From assembly GCA_014653775.1 (NCBI GenBank), contig JACWEA010000001.1:62001-126000 (forward strand): a stretch of 64,000 bases of DNA, in the 5' to 3' direction. The notes below the pieces were generated by a model. The model saw nothing but the letters and a program-made list of their open reading frames with translations. It was not told the origin of the DNA and ran no database searches. The position numbers and the translations under genes are program-made. Positions 39,994-50,694 of this stretch are shown piece after piece. The stretch comes from Pelagibacterales bacterium SAG-MED30 (GTDB taxonomy: Bacteria > Pseudomonadota > Alphaproteobacteria > Pelagibacterales > Pelagibacteraceae). How positions within the stretch are numbered: position 1 is the stretch's first letter; every line of letters begins with the position of its first letter.

Positions 39994-42333
39994 ATGACCA
40001 AATTATTTAAAAAATTATTTGCTGTTTTAGCTAGCTTTTTATTATTGATTTCAATAACTATATTGAGTGTTTTATGGACTTTTTCTAATAAAATTCCAGA
40101 TTATAAATTTCTAAAAAGTTACAAACCTCCAGTTTCAAGCAAAATGTATTCTGGGAATGGAGAAGTAGTAGCGGATTTTTCAAAAGAGAAAAGAATTTTT
40201 GTACCATATTCTGCTATCCCAAAAAATGTGATTAATTCTTTTTTAGCAGCTGAAGACAAAAATTTTTTTTCACATCCAGGCATTGATGCTAAGGGAGTTG
40301 TAAGAGCACTTATAAGAAATATTCAAAATATAATGAGCTCTAAAAGATTAGAAGGTGCATCAACAATTACACAGCAAGTTGCAAAAAATTTTTTATTAAC
40401 AAATGAAGTAAGTTTAAATAGAAAAATAAAGGAAGCGATCTTAGCATTTAGAATTGAAAGAGCATTATCAAAAGAAAGAATACTTGAGTTATATCTAAAT
40501 CAAATTTATCTAGGAAGTGGTGCTTACGGTGTTGCCGCAGCTAGTTTAGAATACTTTGATAAATCAATTAAAGAATTAAATTATAATGAAGCTGCTTTAT
40601 TAGCAGCACTACCTAAAGCTCCTAGCAAATATAATCCTTATAGAAATATAGAACTTGCTAAATACAGAAGAGATTTAGTTTTAAAAAATATGTACGAAAA
40701 TAATTTTTTAAGTCAAAAAAAATATATTGATCTTAAAAGCAAACCTATTGAATTAAAAAAAAATAAAAAAATTTTTTCTGAAGACGCTCAATATTATATT
40801 GAAGATGTGCGTAAGAGCATTATAGATAAATTATCATATGAGAAAGTATATAATCAAGGTTATAACATTAATACCCCTATAAATTTAGACTTACAAAAAA
40901 TTTCTACAATCTCTTTAAGAAATGGATTGATATCTTATGATAGAAGAAAAGGATGGCGTGGACCAATTACTAATATTAATTATACGACTGATTGGTTTAA
41001 AAAAATTAATAAGAAAAACTTTTTAGAAAATTCAATAGGATGGAAAATTGCAATAATAAGAAAAGTAAATCAATTTTCTGCAAATATTGAAATTGAAAAT
41101 AAAGAAGAAGGTGTAATAGAATATAAAGATATTTCTTGGACAAAAAAAGAATTTTTAGAGTTATTAAAAAAAGGAGATGTTATTTATGTAAAACAAGTCA
41201 AAAATAATCTTTATAGTCTTCAACAACTTCCAGAAATTAACGGTGGTATAGTTGTAATGGATCCTTTTACTGGAAGAGTTTTTGCTTTAAGTGGAGGTTT
41301 TAGTTTTAATAACAGTGAGTTTAATAGATCATCACAAGCATTGAGGCAGCCAGGATCAGCATTTAAGCCATTTGTATATGCATTAGCATTAGAAAATAAA
41401 TATACCCCTTCATCATTAATTTTAGATGCTCCTCTTGTATTAGATCAAGGAGAAGATTTAAAAAAATGGAAGCCAGAAAATTATGGTAAAAAATTTTATG
41501 GACCTTCTACACTTCGAACCGGTTTAGAAAAATCTAGAAATTTAATGACAGTAAGAATTTCTCGAAGCCTAGGTATTGATAAAATTACAAATTTTTCAAA
41601 AAAAATGAAAATTTATAAAAATCCTGAAGAATTACTCTCAATTTCTCTGGGTTCTGCTGAAACAACTCTTTTGAAGTTGACTTCAGCATATTGCACATTT
41701 GTAAATGGAGGCAAACTTATTGAGCCAATAATTATTGATAGAATTCAAGATGGAGAAGGTAATACAATAATAAATAATGAAAATAGAAAATGTATAAATT
41801 GTGATCAAATTTCTTTCACCGGAAAAGAATTTCCAATAATTAAAGACAATTATCCTCAAGTATTATCACCAGAAACGGCTTATCAAATTACTTCATTCTT
41901 ACAGGGTGTTGTTGAGAGAGGAACAGGAAAAAAATTAAGGAAACTTGGTTTAAACATTGCAGGAAAAACTGGAACTACTAATGAAAATACGGATGCTTGG
42001 TTTATTGGTTTCACATCTAATCTAGTAATAGGTGTTTATGTGGGTATGGACAATCCTAAACCACTAGGAAAATTTGAAACAGGTTCTAAGGCAGCTCTTC
42101 CAATTTTTAAAGAATTTGTAAAAAAAGCTGTTAAAAAATCTGACTCAAGACCTTTTAAAGTGCCTCAAAATATAACTTTAATGGTTATAGATCCAAATAC
42201 AGGAGAAAAAGCTAAATTTACATCAAAAAATACTATAATTGAATCTTATAAAAGTGAGAATGTTTTAAATGGAAAAGTTTTATATTCAGATAACGATAGA
42301 TTAGATACAAATAATATATTAAAATTTTACTAA
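39994..42333 (+). CDS. mrcA: Penicillin-binding protein 1A (class A PBP)
   Basis: Transglycosylase AAEDKNFFSHPGID and EGASTITQQVAKNF; transpeptidase RQPGSAFKPFVYA (SxxK), SRN, KTGTT. Confidence 0.95.
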   Translation: MTKLFKKLFAVLASFLLLISITILSVLWTFSNKIPDYKFLKSYKPPVSSKMYSGNGEVVADFSKEKRIFVPYSAIPKNVINSFLAAEDKNFFSHPGIDAKGVVRALIRNIQNIMSSKRLEGASTITQQVAKNFLLTNEVSLNRKIKEAILAFRIERALSKERILELYLNQIYLGSGAYGVAAASLEYFDKSIKELNYNEAALLAALPKAPSKYNPYRNIELAKYRRDLVLKNMYENNFLSQKKYIDLKSKPIELKKNKKIFSEDAQYYIEDVRKSIIDKLSYEKVYNQGYNINTPINLDLQKISTISLRNGLISYDRRKGWRGPITNINYTTDWFKKINKKNFLENSIGWKIAIIRKVNQFSANIEIENKEEGVIEYKDISWTKKEFLELLKKGDVIYVKQVKNNLYSLQQLPEINGGIVVMDPFTGRVFALSGGFSFNNSEFNRSSQALRQPGSAFKPFVYALALENKYTPSSLILDAPLVLDQGEDLKKWKPENYGKKFYGPSTLRTGLEKSRNLMTVRISRSLGIDKITNFSKKMKIYKNPEELLSISLGSAETTLLKLTSAYCTFVNGGKLIEPIIIDRIQDGEGNTIINNENRKCINCDQISFTGKEFPIIKDNYPQVLSPETAYQITSFLQGVVERGTGKKLRKLGLNIAGKTGTTNENTDAWFIGFTSNLVIGVYVGMDNPKPLGKFETGSKAALPIFKEFVKKAVKKSDSRPFKVPQNITLMVIDPNTGEKAKFTSKNTIIESYKSENVLNGKVLYSDNDRLDTNNILKFY

Positions 42334-43428
42334 TGGAAGACAAATATCTTAGTTTTAAAAAAGAAATAGAAAAGATTAATAATAGAGTTAAGGAGTATCT
42401 TTGAAAAAAATAAAATTTATTTTAAATTAGATAGTCACAATAAATCAATGCTAGAAGTTAATTTTTGGCAAGATAAAGCAAAATCTCAAATAGTTATTAA
42501 AGAGAAAAAGTTATATGAGAATTTAATAAATTCTTATGAACAATCTACTTTACAATTTAAAGACTTAGATGATTTGTATAAATTAGCTATTGAAGAAAAA
42601 AATTCTGAAATACAATTAGAAGTTTATCAAAAATTGAAAGAATTAAGAGTAAAAGTAAAAGAAAATGAAATTAAATGTTTCTTATCTAACGATCTAGATC
42701 CACTTGATTGTTACTTAGAAATACATGCGGGTGCTGGAGGAACTGAAAGCCAAGACTGGGCAGATATGTTAAAAAGAATGTATATTAAATGGTCAGATAC
42801 TAAAGGGTTTAAATATCAAATAGTAAGCGAACATAAAGGAGATGAGGCAGGTATTAAATCTTCAACGATTAAAATTGAAGGTGATTATATTTTTGGTTGG
42901 TTGAAAAAAGAGTCTGGAATACATCGACTTGTAAGAATATCACCTTTTGATTCAGGATCTAGAAGACATACAAGTTTTGCTAGTGTTTGGATTTATCCTG
43001 TTATAGATGAAAATATTAATATAGAAATTTTTGAAAAAGATTTAAGAATTGACACTTATCGTTCAAGTGGAGCTGGTGGACAGCACGTGAATACAACAGA
43101 TAGCGCAGTACGAATTACTCATATACCTACAAAAATTGTTGTTCAATGCCAAAATGAGAGATCTCAACATAAAAATAAAGAAACTTGTATGAATATGTTA
43201 AGAGCAAGACTTTATGATTATCAGATTAAAAAAAAAGAAGAGCAAAACCAAAGCACAGAGTCAACTAAATCCGAAATTGGATGGGGACATCAAATAAGAT
43301 CATATGTTTTACAACCTTATAGACTTGTTAAAGACAATAGAACTAATCATGAAAGTTCAAATCCAGATAAGATTTTAGATGGTGAAATTGATGAATTTTT
43401 AGAAGAGTCTATTTATCAAACTAAATGA
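42333..43428 (+). CDS. prfB: Peptide chain release factor 2, via programmed +1 frameshift at 42399..42405
   Basis: Start ATG 42333 (overlapping mrcA stop as TAATG) reads MEDKYLSFKKEIEKINNRVKEYL then UGA (42402..42404); +1 shift after CUU joins EKNKIYFKLDSHNKSM-LEVNFWQDK... of the listed ORF 42448..43428. GGQ motif SSGAGGQHVNTTDSAVRITH. Confidence 0.93.
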
Positions 43429-45617
43429 AAAAAATTTTTTTCAGATTTTTTATAACAATATTTATTATCTTATTTTTTGGAATATTGTATCTTAGCACCA
43501 TAGGGATAAGTACTAAAGTTTTCAATTCAAATATATCTGATCAAATAAAAAAAATTGATAAGAATTTAAATATTGATTTGAATAAAATATTTTTAATTTT
43601 AGATCCATTTCAATTAAAAATAAAACTTAAAACTGTAGGTACTAATTTAAAGTATTATGAAGAACAAATTCAATTAGAAAATATTAGATCAGAAGTTTCA
43701 TTAAACTCATTATTAAATAAGGAGTTTTCAATTAATAAAATGAATATTTCTACAAAATCTATAGAAATTAATAGTTTAGTTAAATTTTTAAGATTATTTC
43801 AAAAAGATCCTAAATTTTATATTGCTGAAAATATAATTAAGAAAGGATATTTAATTGCAGATATTGAAGTTGAATTTGATGATAATGGAAATTTAAAAGA
43901 TAACTATAAAATAAATGGAATAGTAAAAGATGGAAAGATAGATTTATTCAAAAGAAATAGACTAGATGCTATTAATTTTATTTTTGAAGCAAAAAAAGAT
44001 AAAATTCAGCTTAATGATTTATATTTAAAGATAGAAAAAGAAAATCTTCAATTACCAGAAATTATAATAGATAAAAATAATGATGAATATTCTGTTTCTG
44101 GTAAATTAATTAGTGGTCAAATTAATTTAATGGAACATAGGATTTATGATTACATTAATTTAGAAAATATAAATTTTAAAATCAAAGAAATTAAATTTTT
44201 ATCTGAAAATAATTTCAACTTTAGTATTAATGAAAAATTTAAAGTTAAAGGTTTAAATATCGATTCTAAAATTAATTTGATAAACCTTGAAATTGAAAAT
44301 AATTTAGATTTAAAAAATTATTTTCCAGAAATTAATGAAAACTTTTATTTTAAAGATAATCAGCTTCAAATAACTTATAAAAAAAATACTATAAAAATTT
44401 TAGGATCAGGAAATATATTTCTTCAAGAAAGACCCGATAAGATTGAGTACAAAATTATTAAAAATAAAGAAAATCTAAATTTTGATACCAAATTGAATAT
44501 AAAAGATAATAATTTTAAAATTGATTTATTAAATTTTGAAAAAAAAAATAATTCTAAATTACAAATAGAAATTCAAGGAGAACATAAAATTGATAAAGGT
44601 ATTATTCTAAAAAGAATTAATTTAGAAGAAAATAAAAACTCTTTTTTAATAAAAGATCTGTCTTTATCTAATGATAAAAAAATAAATTATATCAAAAATA
44701 TTACCTTAAGTTATTTAGATAAAGATAATTTAGAAAACAAAATTCAAATAAGCAAAAAAGCTACAAATTACTTTATTAATGGTTCGAGTTTAAATATAAA
44801 TCGAATAATTAATAATTTATTAAACTCTAAGGTTAAAAAAAAATATAAATTATTTAAAAATGACTTTAAAGTAAAAGTCGACATTGAAAAAATTTTTTTA
44901 GATAAAAAAAACGTACTACAAAATTTAAATGGATATCTAATCTTAAAAGATAACAAAGTTTTTGAAACCGAACTATCTTCTAATTATTCAAATAATAATA
45001 AAATTAAATTTACTATTAAAACTAATGGTAAAGAAAAAATTACTACTCTTTTCTCTAAGGAGGCGAAACCCCTCGTAGATCGCTATAAATTTGTAAAAGG
45101 TTTCAGTGAGGGATCTTTAGATTTTTATTCTTACCAAAAATATAATCAAAGTAATTCAACTTTAAAAATTTATGACTTTAAACTTAAAGAACTACCTGCT
45201 TTAACTAAGTTACTAACTCTTGCATCTCTTCAAGGAATAGCTGACTTAATGTCAGGTGAGGGAATAAGATTTAATGAATTTGAAATGAATTTTTCTAACC
45301 AGGACCAATTAATGACAATCAATGAAATTTATGCCATTGGACCTGCAATTTCTGTATTAATGAGTGGTTATGTTGAAAAGGATAAACTAATTAGCCTTCG
45401 AGGAACATTAGTTCCAGCAACTACATTAAACAAAACAATCGGATCAATTCCATTTTTAGGAAATATACTAGTTGGAAAAAAAACAGGAGAAGGTGTTTTT
45501 GGAGTTAGTTTTAAAATTAAGGGTCCTCCTAAAGATTTAGAGACAACTGTTAACCCAATTAAAACTTTAACACCAAGATTTATAACTAGAACTTTAGAAA
45601 AAATAAAAAACAATTAA
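43425..45617 (+). CDS. Large AsmA/YhdP-like (DUF3971-type) envelope protein
   Basis: N-terminal TM anchor, long beta-rich repetitive region, C-terminal GEGIRFNEFEMNFSNQDQLMTINEIYAIGPAISVLMSGYVEKDKLISLRGTLVPATTLNKTIGSIPFLGNILVG typical of AsmA-like C-termini. Confidence 0.8.
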   Translation: MKKIFFRFFITIFIILFFGILYLSTIGISTKVFNSNISDQIKKIDKNLNIDLNKIFLILDPFQLKIKLKTVGTNLKYYEEQIQLENIRSEVSLNSLLNKEFSINKMNISTKSIEINSLVKFLRLFQKDPKFYIAENIIKKGYLIADIEVEFDDNGNLKDNYKINGIVKDGKIDLFKRNRLDAINFIFEAKKDKIQLNDLYLKIEKENLQLPEIIIDKNNDEYSVSGKLISGQINLMEHRIYDYINLENINFKIKEIKFLSENNFNFSINEKFKVKGLNIDSKINLINLEIENNLDLKNYFPEINENFYFKDNQLQITYKKNTIKILGSGNIFLQERPDKIEYKIIKNKENLNFDTKLNIKDNNFKIDLLNFEKKNNSKLQIEIQGEHKIDKGIILKRINLEENKNSFLIKDLSLSNDKKINYIKNITLSYLDKDNLENKIQISKKATNYFINGSSLNINRIINNLLNSKVKKKYKLFKNDFKVKVDIEKIFLDKKNVLQNLNGYLILKDNKVFETELSSNYSNNNKIKFTIKTNGKEKITTLFSKEAKPLVDRYKFVKGFSEGSLDFYSYQKYNQSNSTLKIYDFKLKELPALTKLLTLASLQGIADLMSGEGIRFNEFEMNFSNQDQLMTINEIYAIGPAISVLMSGYVEKDKLISLRGTLVPATTLNKTIGSIPFLGNILVGKKTGEGVFGVSFKIKGPPKDLETTVNPIKTLTPRFITRTLEKIKNN

Positions 45618-46861
45618 ACTAATTCAATTTTTATATGTCTTTTTTTACCAAGCGATAATTTTAAAAAATTATCTTTAAAATATTTTCGATTTATATTTAT
45701 TTTATCATCAATAATAATTTCATTATTTATTTTTACTGCGCTACCTTTAATTAATCTTCTTATTTCACTTTTTGATTTTTCTAATTTAGATAGAATTATC
45801 AGATCTAGAACATTCATTGGATTTTTAAAATTATTTTTATCCAATTTTATTGATGGCAAATTTATACCGGTTGAATTTTGAGAAAATGCCTCTTTTGCTG
45901 CTTTTTCACAATTTACTGCTTCTTGTTTTCCATGAAGCATTTTCGTCGTTTCGTTTGCTAATAAAATTTTTAATTCATTAATTTCTTTATCTTTTATTTT
46001 TTCTATTTCATCTAAAGAAAGATCAGTAAAATAATTTAAAAATTTAATTACATCTCGATCATCAGAATTCCTCCAGAATTGCCAATATTCATAGGGGGAA
46101 AGAAATTTTTTATCTAGCCATATAGCTCCATTTTCAGTTTTACCCATTTTTGCTCCATTAGCTAAAGTTATTAATGGAGTTGTTAAGCCAAAAACAATCT
46201 TATCAGAATATCTTTTTATTAACTCTACACCATTCACAATGTTACCCCACTGATCTGAACCACCTAATTGAAGAATGCAATTATTTTTTTTATTTAATTC
46301 TAAAAAATCATATGCCTGTAAAATCATATAATTAAACTCCATATAACTTAATGATTGTTCTCTTTCTAATCGAGTTTTAATACTATCAAATGTTAACATT
46401 TTATTTATTGTAAAATGTTTTCCAATATCTCTTAAAAAAGAAATATAATTTAAGTTCTTTAACCAGGAGTAGTTATTAACAAAAATAGGTTTAATTTTTT
46501 CATCATCAGAATTTAAGTATGTTTTTAAAATATTTTCTATATTTTTTGTATTTTTTTCAATTTCGCTATCACTTAAAATTTTTCTAGTTTTGTCTTTTCC
46601 AGATGGATCTCCAATTCTTGTTGTACCACCTCCCATTAAAACAATTGGTTGGTGACCGTGTTTTTGAAGTAACCTTAAACACATAATTTGAAGTAAGCTG
46701 CCAACATGTAAACTTCCCGCAGTACAATCAAAACCTATATAAGCTTTAATCTTTTTTTCATCTAAAATTTTTGATAGTTCATCATCTGCTGTACACTGAT
46801 AATACAAACCTCTATCTTTAAATTCTTTTAAAAATTTATTCATAAGTCTATAGTTAGACAA
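45614..46861 (-). CDS. tyrS: Tyrosyl-tRNA synthetase
   Basis: AYIGFDCTAGSLHVGSLL (HIGH region), QLGGSDQWGNIVNG, KMGKTENGAIWLD (KMSKS region), C-terminal S4-like domain. Confidence 0.96.
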   Translation of the reverse strand: MSNYRLMNKFLKEFKDRGLYYQCTADDELSKILDEKKIKAYIGFDCTAGSLHVGSLLQIMCLRLLQKHGHQPIVLMGGGTTRIGDPSGKDKTRKILSDSEIEKNTKNIENILKTYLNSDDEKIKPIFVNNYSWLKNLNYISFLRDIGKHFTINKMLTFDSIKTRLEREQSLSYMEFNYMILQAYDFLELNKKNNCILQLGGSDQWGNIVNGVELIKRYSDKIVFGLTTPLITLANGAKMGKTENGAIWLDKKFLSPYEYWQFWRNSDDRDVIKFLNYFTDLSLDEIEKIKDKEINELKILLANETTKMLHGKQEAVNCEKAAKEAFSQNSTGINLPSIKLDKNNFKNPMNVLDLIILSKLEKSKSEIRRLIKGSAVKINNEIIIDDKININRKYFKDNFLKLSLGKKRHIKIELV

Positions 46862-46890
46862 TATACAAATTTTTTTAAAAAAAAATAAAT

Positions 46891-48036
46891 ATGAGTAAAA
46901 AAATATTTACTTCTTTAGGATTAATGAGTGGCACATCAATGGATGGAGTTGATTTATCAATAATACAATCTGATGGAATTAATGAATTTGAGCTCATATT
47001 AAATGAATATTGTGAATTTGATGAGGATTTATTTCTAAAATTACTAGAATTGAGAGATAAACTTTATACATCCAAAGATTTAGCTAAAAATTTTAAAAAT
47101 ATTATTGAAGTTGAGAGAAACTTTACATTATTTATCAGTAAATTAGTAAATAGTTTAGTAAAAAAAAAATCTATAACTTTAGATTTAATAGGTTTCCACG
47201 GTCAAACGATTTTACATTTACCAAAAGAGAAAATTTCAAAACAATTAGGGGATGGAAACCTTTTGTCTCAATTAACAAAAACTAAAGTTGTTAATCAATT
47301 TAGACAAAATGATTTAGACCATGGTGGCCAAGGCGCTCCTCTAACTCCAATATTCCATTTCTTAATATCAGGAATTTTAAAAACAAAGTTTAATTTAGAT
47401 TTTCCTATGAATATAATTAATATAGGTGGAATAACTAATGTGTCACAAATTAAAATTAATACTTATGAAAAAGAAAATTTATTTGCTTATGATATAGCCC
47501 CAGGAAATTGTTTAATAGATGAATGGATTAGAAAAAATAGTAATAAAAAATTTGACTTTAATGGTGATATTGCTTCTAGAGGAGAAGTTAATAATTTAAT
47601 ATTAAACCAAACAATTGATAATTTTAATATAAAAGATTTTAAAAATTCTTTAGATGTTAAAAATTTTGATATTTCTTTTACTCGAGGTTTAAATCTAGAG
47701 GATGGATGTGCAACAATTACAAAATATACAGCATATTTAATTTCAGAAGGTTTAAAAAAAATTGATGAAATTAATAAATTAAATACTGTAAATCTTTATC
47801 TGTGTGGGGGAGGTAGAAAAAATAATACTCTTATAGAAAATATCAATGAATATTTAAATAATAAAAAAATAAATTTAAAAAATATTGACGAATATGAATT
47901 TGATGGTGATTTTATAGAGTCACAAGCCTTTGCATATTTGGCTATAAGATCATATTTAGGTTTACCTATATCTTATCCAAACACTACAAGAACTTTGAAA
48001 CCTATTTCAGGTGGAATAATAGAAAAAAATTATTAA
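46891..48036 (+). CDS. anmK: Anhydro-N-acetylmuramic acid kinase
   Basis: GLMSGTSMDGVDLSII, GFHGQTILH, LGDGNLL, DFRQND-like FRQNDLDHGGQGAPLTPIFH, NIGGITNVS. Confidence 0.95.
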   Translation: MSKKIFTSLGLMSGTSMDGVDLSIIQSDGINEFELILNEYCEFDEDLFLKLLELRDKLYTSKDLAKNFKNIIEVERNFTLFISKLVNSLVKKKSITLDLIGFHGQTILHLPKEKISKQLGDGNLLSQLTKTKVVNQFRQNDLDHGGQGAPLTPIFHFLISGILKTKFNLDFPMNIINIGGITNVSQIKINTYEKENLFAYDIAPGNCLIDEWIRKNSNKKFDFNGDIASRGEVNNLILNQTIDNFNIKDFKNSLDVKNFDISFTRGLNLEDGCATITKYTAYLISEGLKKIDEINKLNTVNLYLCGGGRKNNTLIENINEYLNNKKINLKNIDEYEFDGDFIESQAFAYLAIRSYLGLPISYPNTTRTLKPISGGIIEKNY

Positions 48037-48689
48037 TAAAGAGCCGTTTCTTTTTTTATGTATTTATCTAAGCTTTTAACAAGTAACTCTTCACTTTTTG
48101 AAAAAAAATGATTAGCATCAGACACTGACTGAAAATCTACTTTAATTCCTTTTTGAGAACTTAATCTTTTATCTAATTCCATGATATATTGTAATGGAAC
48201 TAGCTCATCTTTTTTGCCATAAATTATCAATCCGGAAGTTGGACATGGAGACAAAAAAGAAAAGTCATAAGCATTAGGTTGAGGAGATATTGCTATAAAT
48301 CTATTTATTTCTGGTCTTCTCATTAGCAACTGCATCGCAATTAAAGATCCGAATGAAAATCCTGATACCCAACATTGAGAATTGTCAAAGTTTTCTCTTT
48401 CTAACCAATCTAATGCAGCAGCAGCATCAGCAAGTTCTCCTTGACCATTATCAAATTCACCATCACTTTTTCCTACCCCTCTAAAATTAACTCGACAAAC
48501 AGAAAAATCATTATCCATAAAAGTTTTGAAAGTTTCTACGACTATCTTATTATTCATAGTGCCTCCATACTGAGGATGGGGTTGTAAAACAAGAGCTATA
48601 GGAGATGTATTTTTTTTACTTTTATAATATTTTGCCTCAAGTCTTCCAGCAGGGCCAGGAATAAATATTTCTAAAATTTTGTTGTCCAT
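48033..48689 (-). CDS. Alpha/beta hydrolase family protein
   Basis: IPGPAGRLEAKY, LQPHPQYGGTMNNKVV-like motif, NFRGVGKSDGEFDNGQGELADAAAALDWL, nucleophile elbow GFSFGS. Confidence 0.88.
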   Translation of the reverse strand: MDNKILEIFIPGPAGRLEAKYYKSKKNTSPIALVLQPHPQYGGTMNNKIVVETFKTFMDNDFSVCRVNFRGVGKSDGEFDNGQGELADAAAALDWLERENFDNSQCWVSGFSFGSLIAMQLLMRRPEINRFIAISPQPNAYDFSFLSPCPTSGLIIYGKKDELVPLQYIMELDKRLSSQKGIKVDFQSVSDANHFFSKSEELLVKSLDKYIKKETALY

Positions 48690-48773
48690 AATTGATATTG
48701 ATTATTATTCTCAAAAAAAAAATTACATTTATCATAACTGCGTCGCAAAATGTTAATTTTTTTTGTTAATGAT

Positions 48774-48794
48774 ACTTGACTATTTTAGTCAGGT
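48774..48794. promoter_or_regulatory. IscR-like palindromic operator overlapping a candidate -35 element
   Basis: ACTTGACTATTTTAGTCAGGT is a near-perfect inverted repeat (TTGACTA/TAGTCAgG); TTGACT at 48776 with TATATA at 48798 (16-bp spacer). Confidence 0.65.
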
Positions 48795-48823
48795 TTATAT
48801 ATACCCTTGTAAAATGCGGATTT

Positions 48824-49249
48824 ATGAAACTAACATCTAAAGGCAGATATGCGGTAATGGCTTTAGTAGACCTGGCAAGATTTGATAATATCAGCCCAGT
48901 TTCACTAAGAGACATCTCATTAAGACAAGGCATTTCATTAGATTATTTAGAGCAGATTTTTTCAAAGTTAAGAAAAAAAGAAATAGTAAAAAGTGTAAGA
49001 GGAACTCAAGGAGGGTATGTTTTAAATAAAAAAACTAAAGAAATAAAACTTACAATTATTTTTGATGCAGTAGATGAAAAAGTAAAAACAGTCCAATGTA
49101 AGAAAGAGTCAAAAAAAGGGTGTAATGGGAAATTGACAAAATGTGTTACCCATAATCTTTGGGATGATTTAGACAAACACATAAATAATTTTTTTGAGCA
49201 AAAAAGTTTAGAAGATTTAGTTAAAAATAATATTGAGAAAAGAATTTAA
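48824..49249 (+). CDS. iscR: Rrf2-family Fe-S-responsive transcriptional regulator, IscR-like
   Basis: [20 protein letters not shown], Rrf2 [13 protein letters not shown], Fe-S ligand-like C-x7-C-x6-C-x2-H ([19 protein letters not shown]); ATG at 48824 preferred over TTG 48776. Confidence 0.92.
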   Translation: MKLTSKGRYAVMALVDLARFDNISPVSLRDISLRQGISLDYLEQIFSKLRKKEIVKSVRGTQGGYVLNKKTKEIKLTIIFDAVDEKVKTVQCKKESKKGCNGKLTKCVTHNLWDDLDKHINNFFEQKSLEDLVKNNIEKRI

Positions 49250-49251
49250 AT

Positions 49252-50694
49252 ATGGATACAAGACAAAAAGATATAGAAAAATTAAAAGAATATAAATACG
49301 GTTTTACAACCGATATTGAAAACATTAAAGCACCTAAAGGCTTAAATGAAGACGTAATTAAGTTTATTTCAAAAATTAAAAAAGAACCTAATTGGATGTT
49401 AGATTTTAGGTTAAAAGCTTTTGAAAGGTTTAAATTATTAAAGGAACCTAACTGGCAAAAACCAAAATATCCTAAAATTGATTACCAAGATTTATATTAT
49501 TATTCAGCTCCAAAAAGTATGAACGATAAACCTAAAAGTTTAGATGAATTGGATCCTAAACTTCTTGAGACATATAAAAAATTAGGTATTCCTCTTCAAG
49601 AACAAGCACGATTAAATGGTATTGCTGTAGATGCAGTTTTTGATTCAGTCTCAGTTGCCACAACATTTAAAGGAGAATTAACAAAGCAAGGAATTATTTT
49701 TTGTTCTATGTCAGAAGCTATACAAAAACATCCAAACCTTGTAAAAAAATACCTTGGAACTGTAATACCCACTACAGATCATTTTTTTGCAACACTTAAT
49801 TCAGCCGTATTCACTGATGGATCATTTGTTTACATTCCAGAGGGAGTTAGATGCCCAATGGAATTATCAACATATTTTAGAATAAATGCATCAGAGACAG
49901 GTCAATTTGAAAGAACACTAATAATAGCTGATAAAGGAAGCTATGTGAGTTACCTTGAAGGCTGTACAGCCCCTATGAGAGACGAAAATCAATTACATGC
50001 AGCTAATGTTGAATTAATTGCTCTAGATGATGCTGAAATAAAATACTCGACAGTTCAAAATTGGTATCCAGGAGATGAAAATGGAAAAGGTGGAATATAT
50101 AATTTTGTAACAAAAAGAGGTCTCTGTAAGGGAAAAAATTCAAAAATTTCTTGGACACAAGTTGAAACTGGATCTGCTATAACTTGGAAATATCCTAGCT
50201 GTATTTTAAAAGGAGATAATTCAATCGGTGAATTTTATTCTATAGCCATAACTAATAATCATCAAAAAGCAGATACTGGTACAAAAATGATTCATTTGGG
50301 GAAAAATACAAAAAGTAAAATTATCTCTAAAGGAATTAGTGCTGGATTTTCAGATATGACATATAGAGGATTAGTAGATATTAATTCAAAAGCAGAAAAC
50401 TCTAGTAATTATACCCAATGTGATTCTCTTTTAATGGGTAATAAATGTGGTGCACATACAGTTCCATACATTAAAAATAAAAATTTTGACTCAAATATTG
50501 CCCATGAGGCAACAACTTCAAAAATAAGTGAAGAACAATTGCATTATTGCCAACAAAGAGGTTTAAACTCTGAGGAGGCAGTTGGATTAATCGTCAATGG
50601 ATTTTGCAAAGAAGTTCTTCAACAGTTGCCTATGGAATTTGCTGTGGAAGCTCAAAAACTTGTAGGTATTAGTTTGGAAGGAAGCGTAGGCTAA
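49252..50694 (+). CDS. sufB: Fe-S cluster assembly protein SufB
   Basis: [75 protein letters not shown]. Confidence 0.97.
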   Translation: MDTRQKDIEKLKEYKYGFTTDIENIKAPKGLNEDVIKFISKIKKEPNWMLDFRLKAFERFKLLKEPNWQKPKYPKIDYQDLYYYSAPKSMNDKPKSLDELDPKLLETYKKLGIPLQEQARLNGIAVDAVFDSVSVATTFKGELTKQGIIFCSMSEAIQKHPNLVKKYLGTVIPTTDHFFATLNSAVFTDGSFVYIPEGVRCPMELSTYFRINASETGQFERTLIIADKGSYVSYLEGCTAPMRDENQLHAANVELIALDDAEIKYSTVQNWYPGDENGKGGIYNFVTKRGLCKGKNSKISWTQVETGSAITWKYPSCILKGDNSIGEFYSIAITNNHQKADTGTKMIHLGKNTKSKIISKGISAGFSDMTYRGLVDINSKAENSSNYTQCDSLLMGNKCGAHTVPYIKNKNFDSNIAHEATTSKISEEQLHYCQQRGLNSEEAVGLIVNGFCKEVLQQLPMEFAVEAQKLVGISLEGSVG

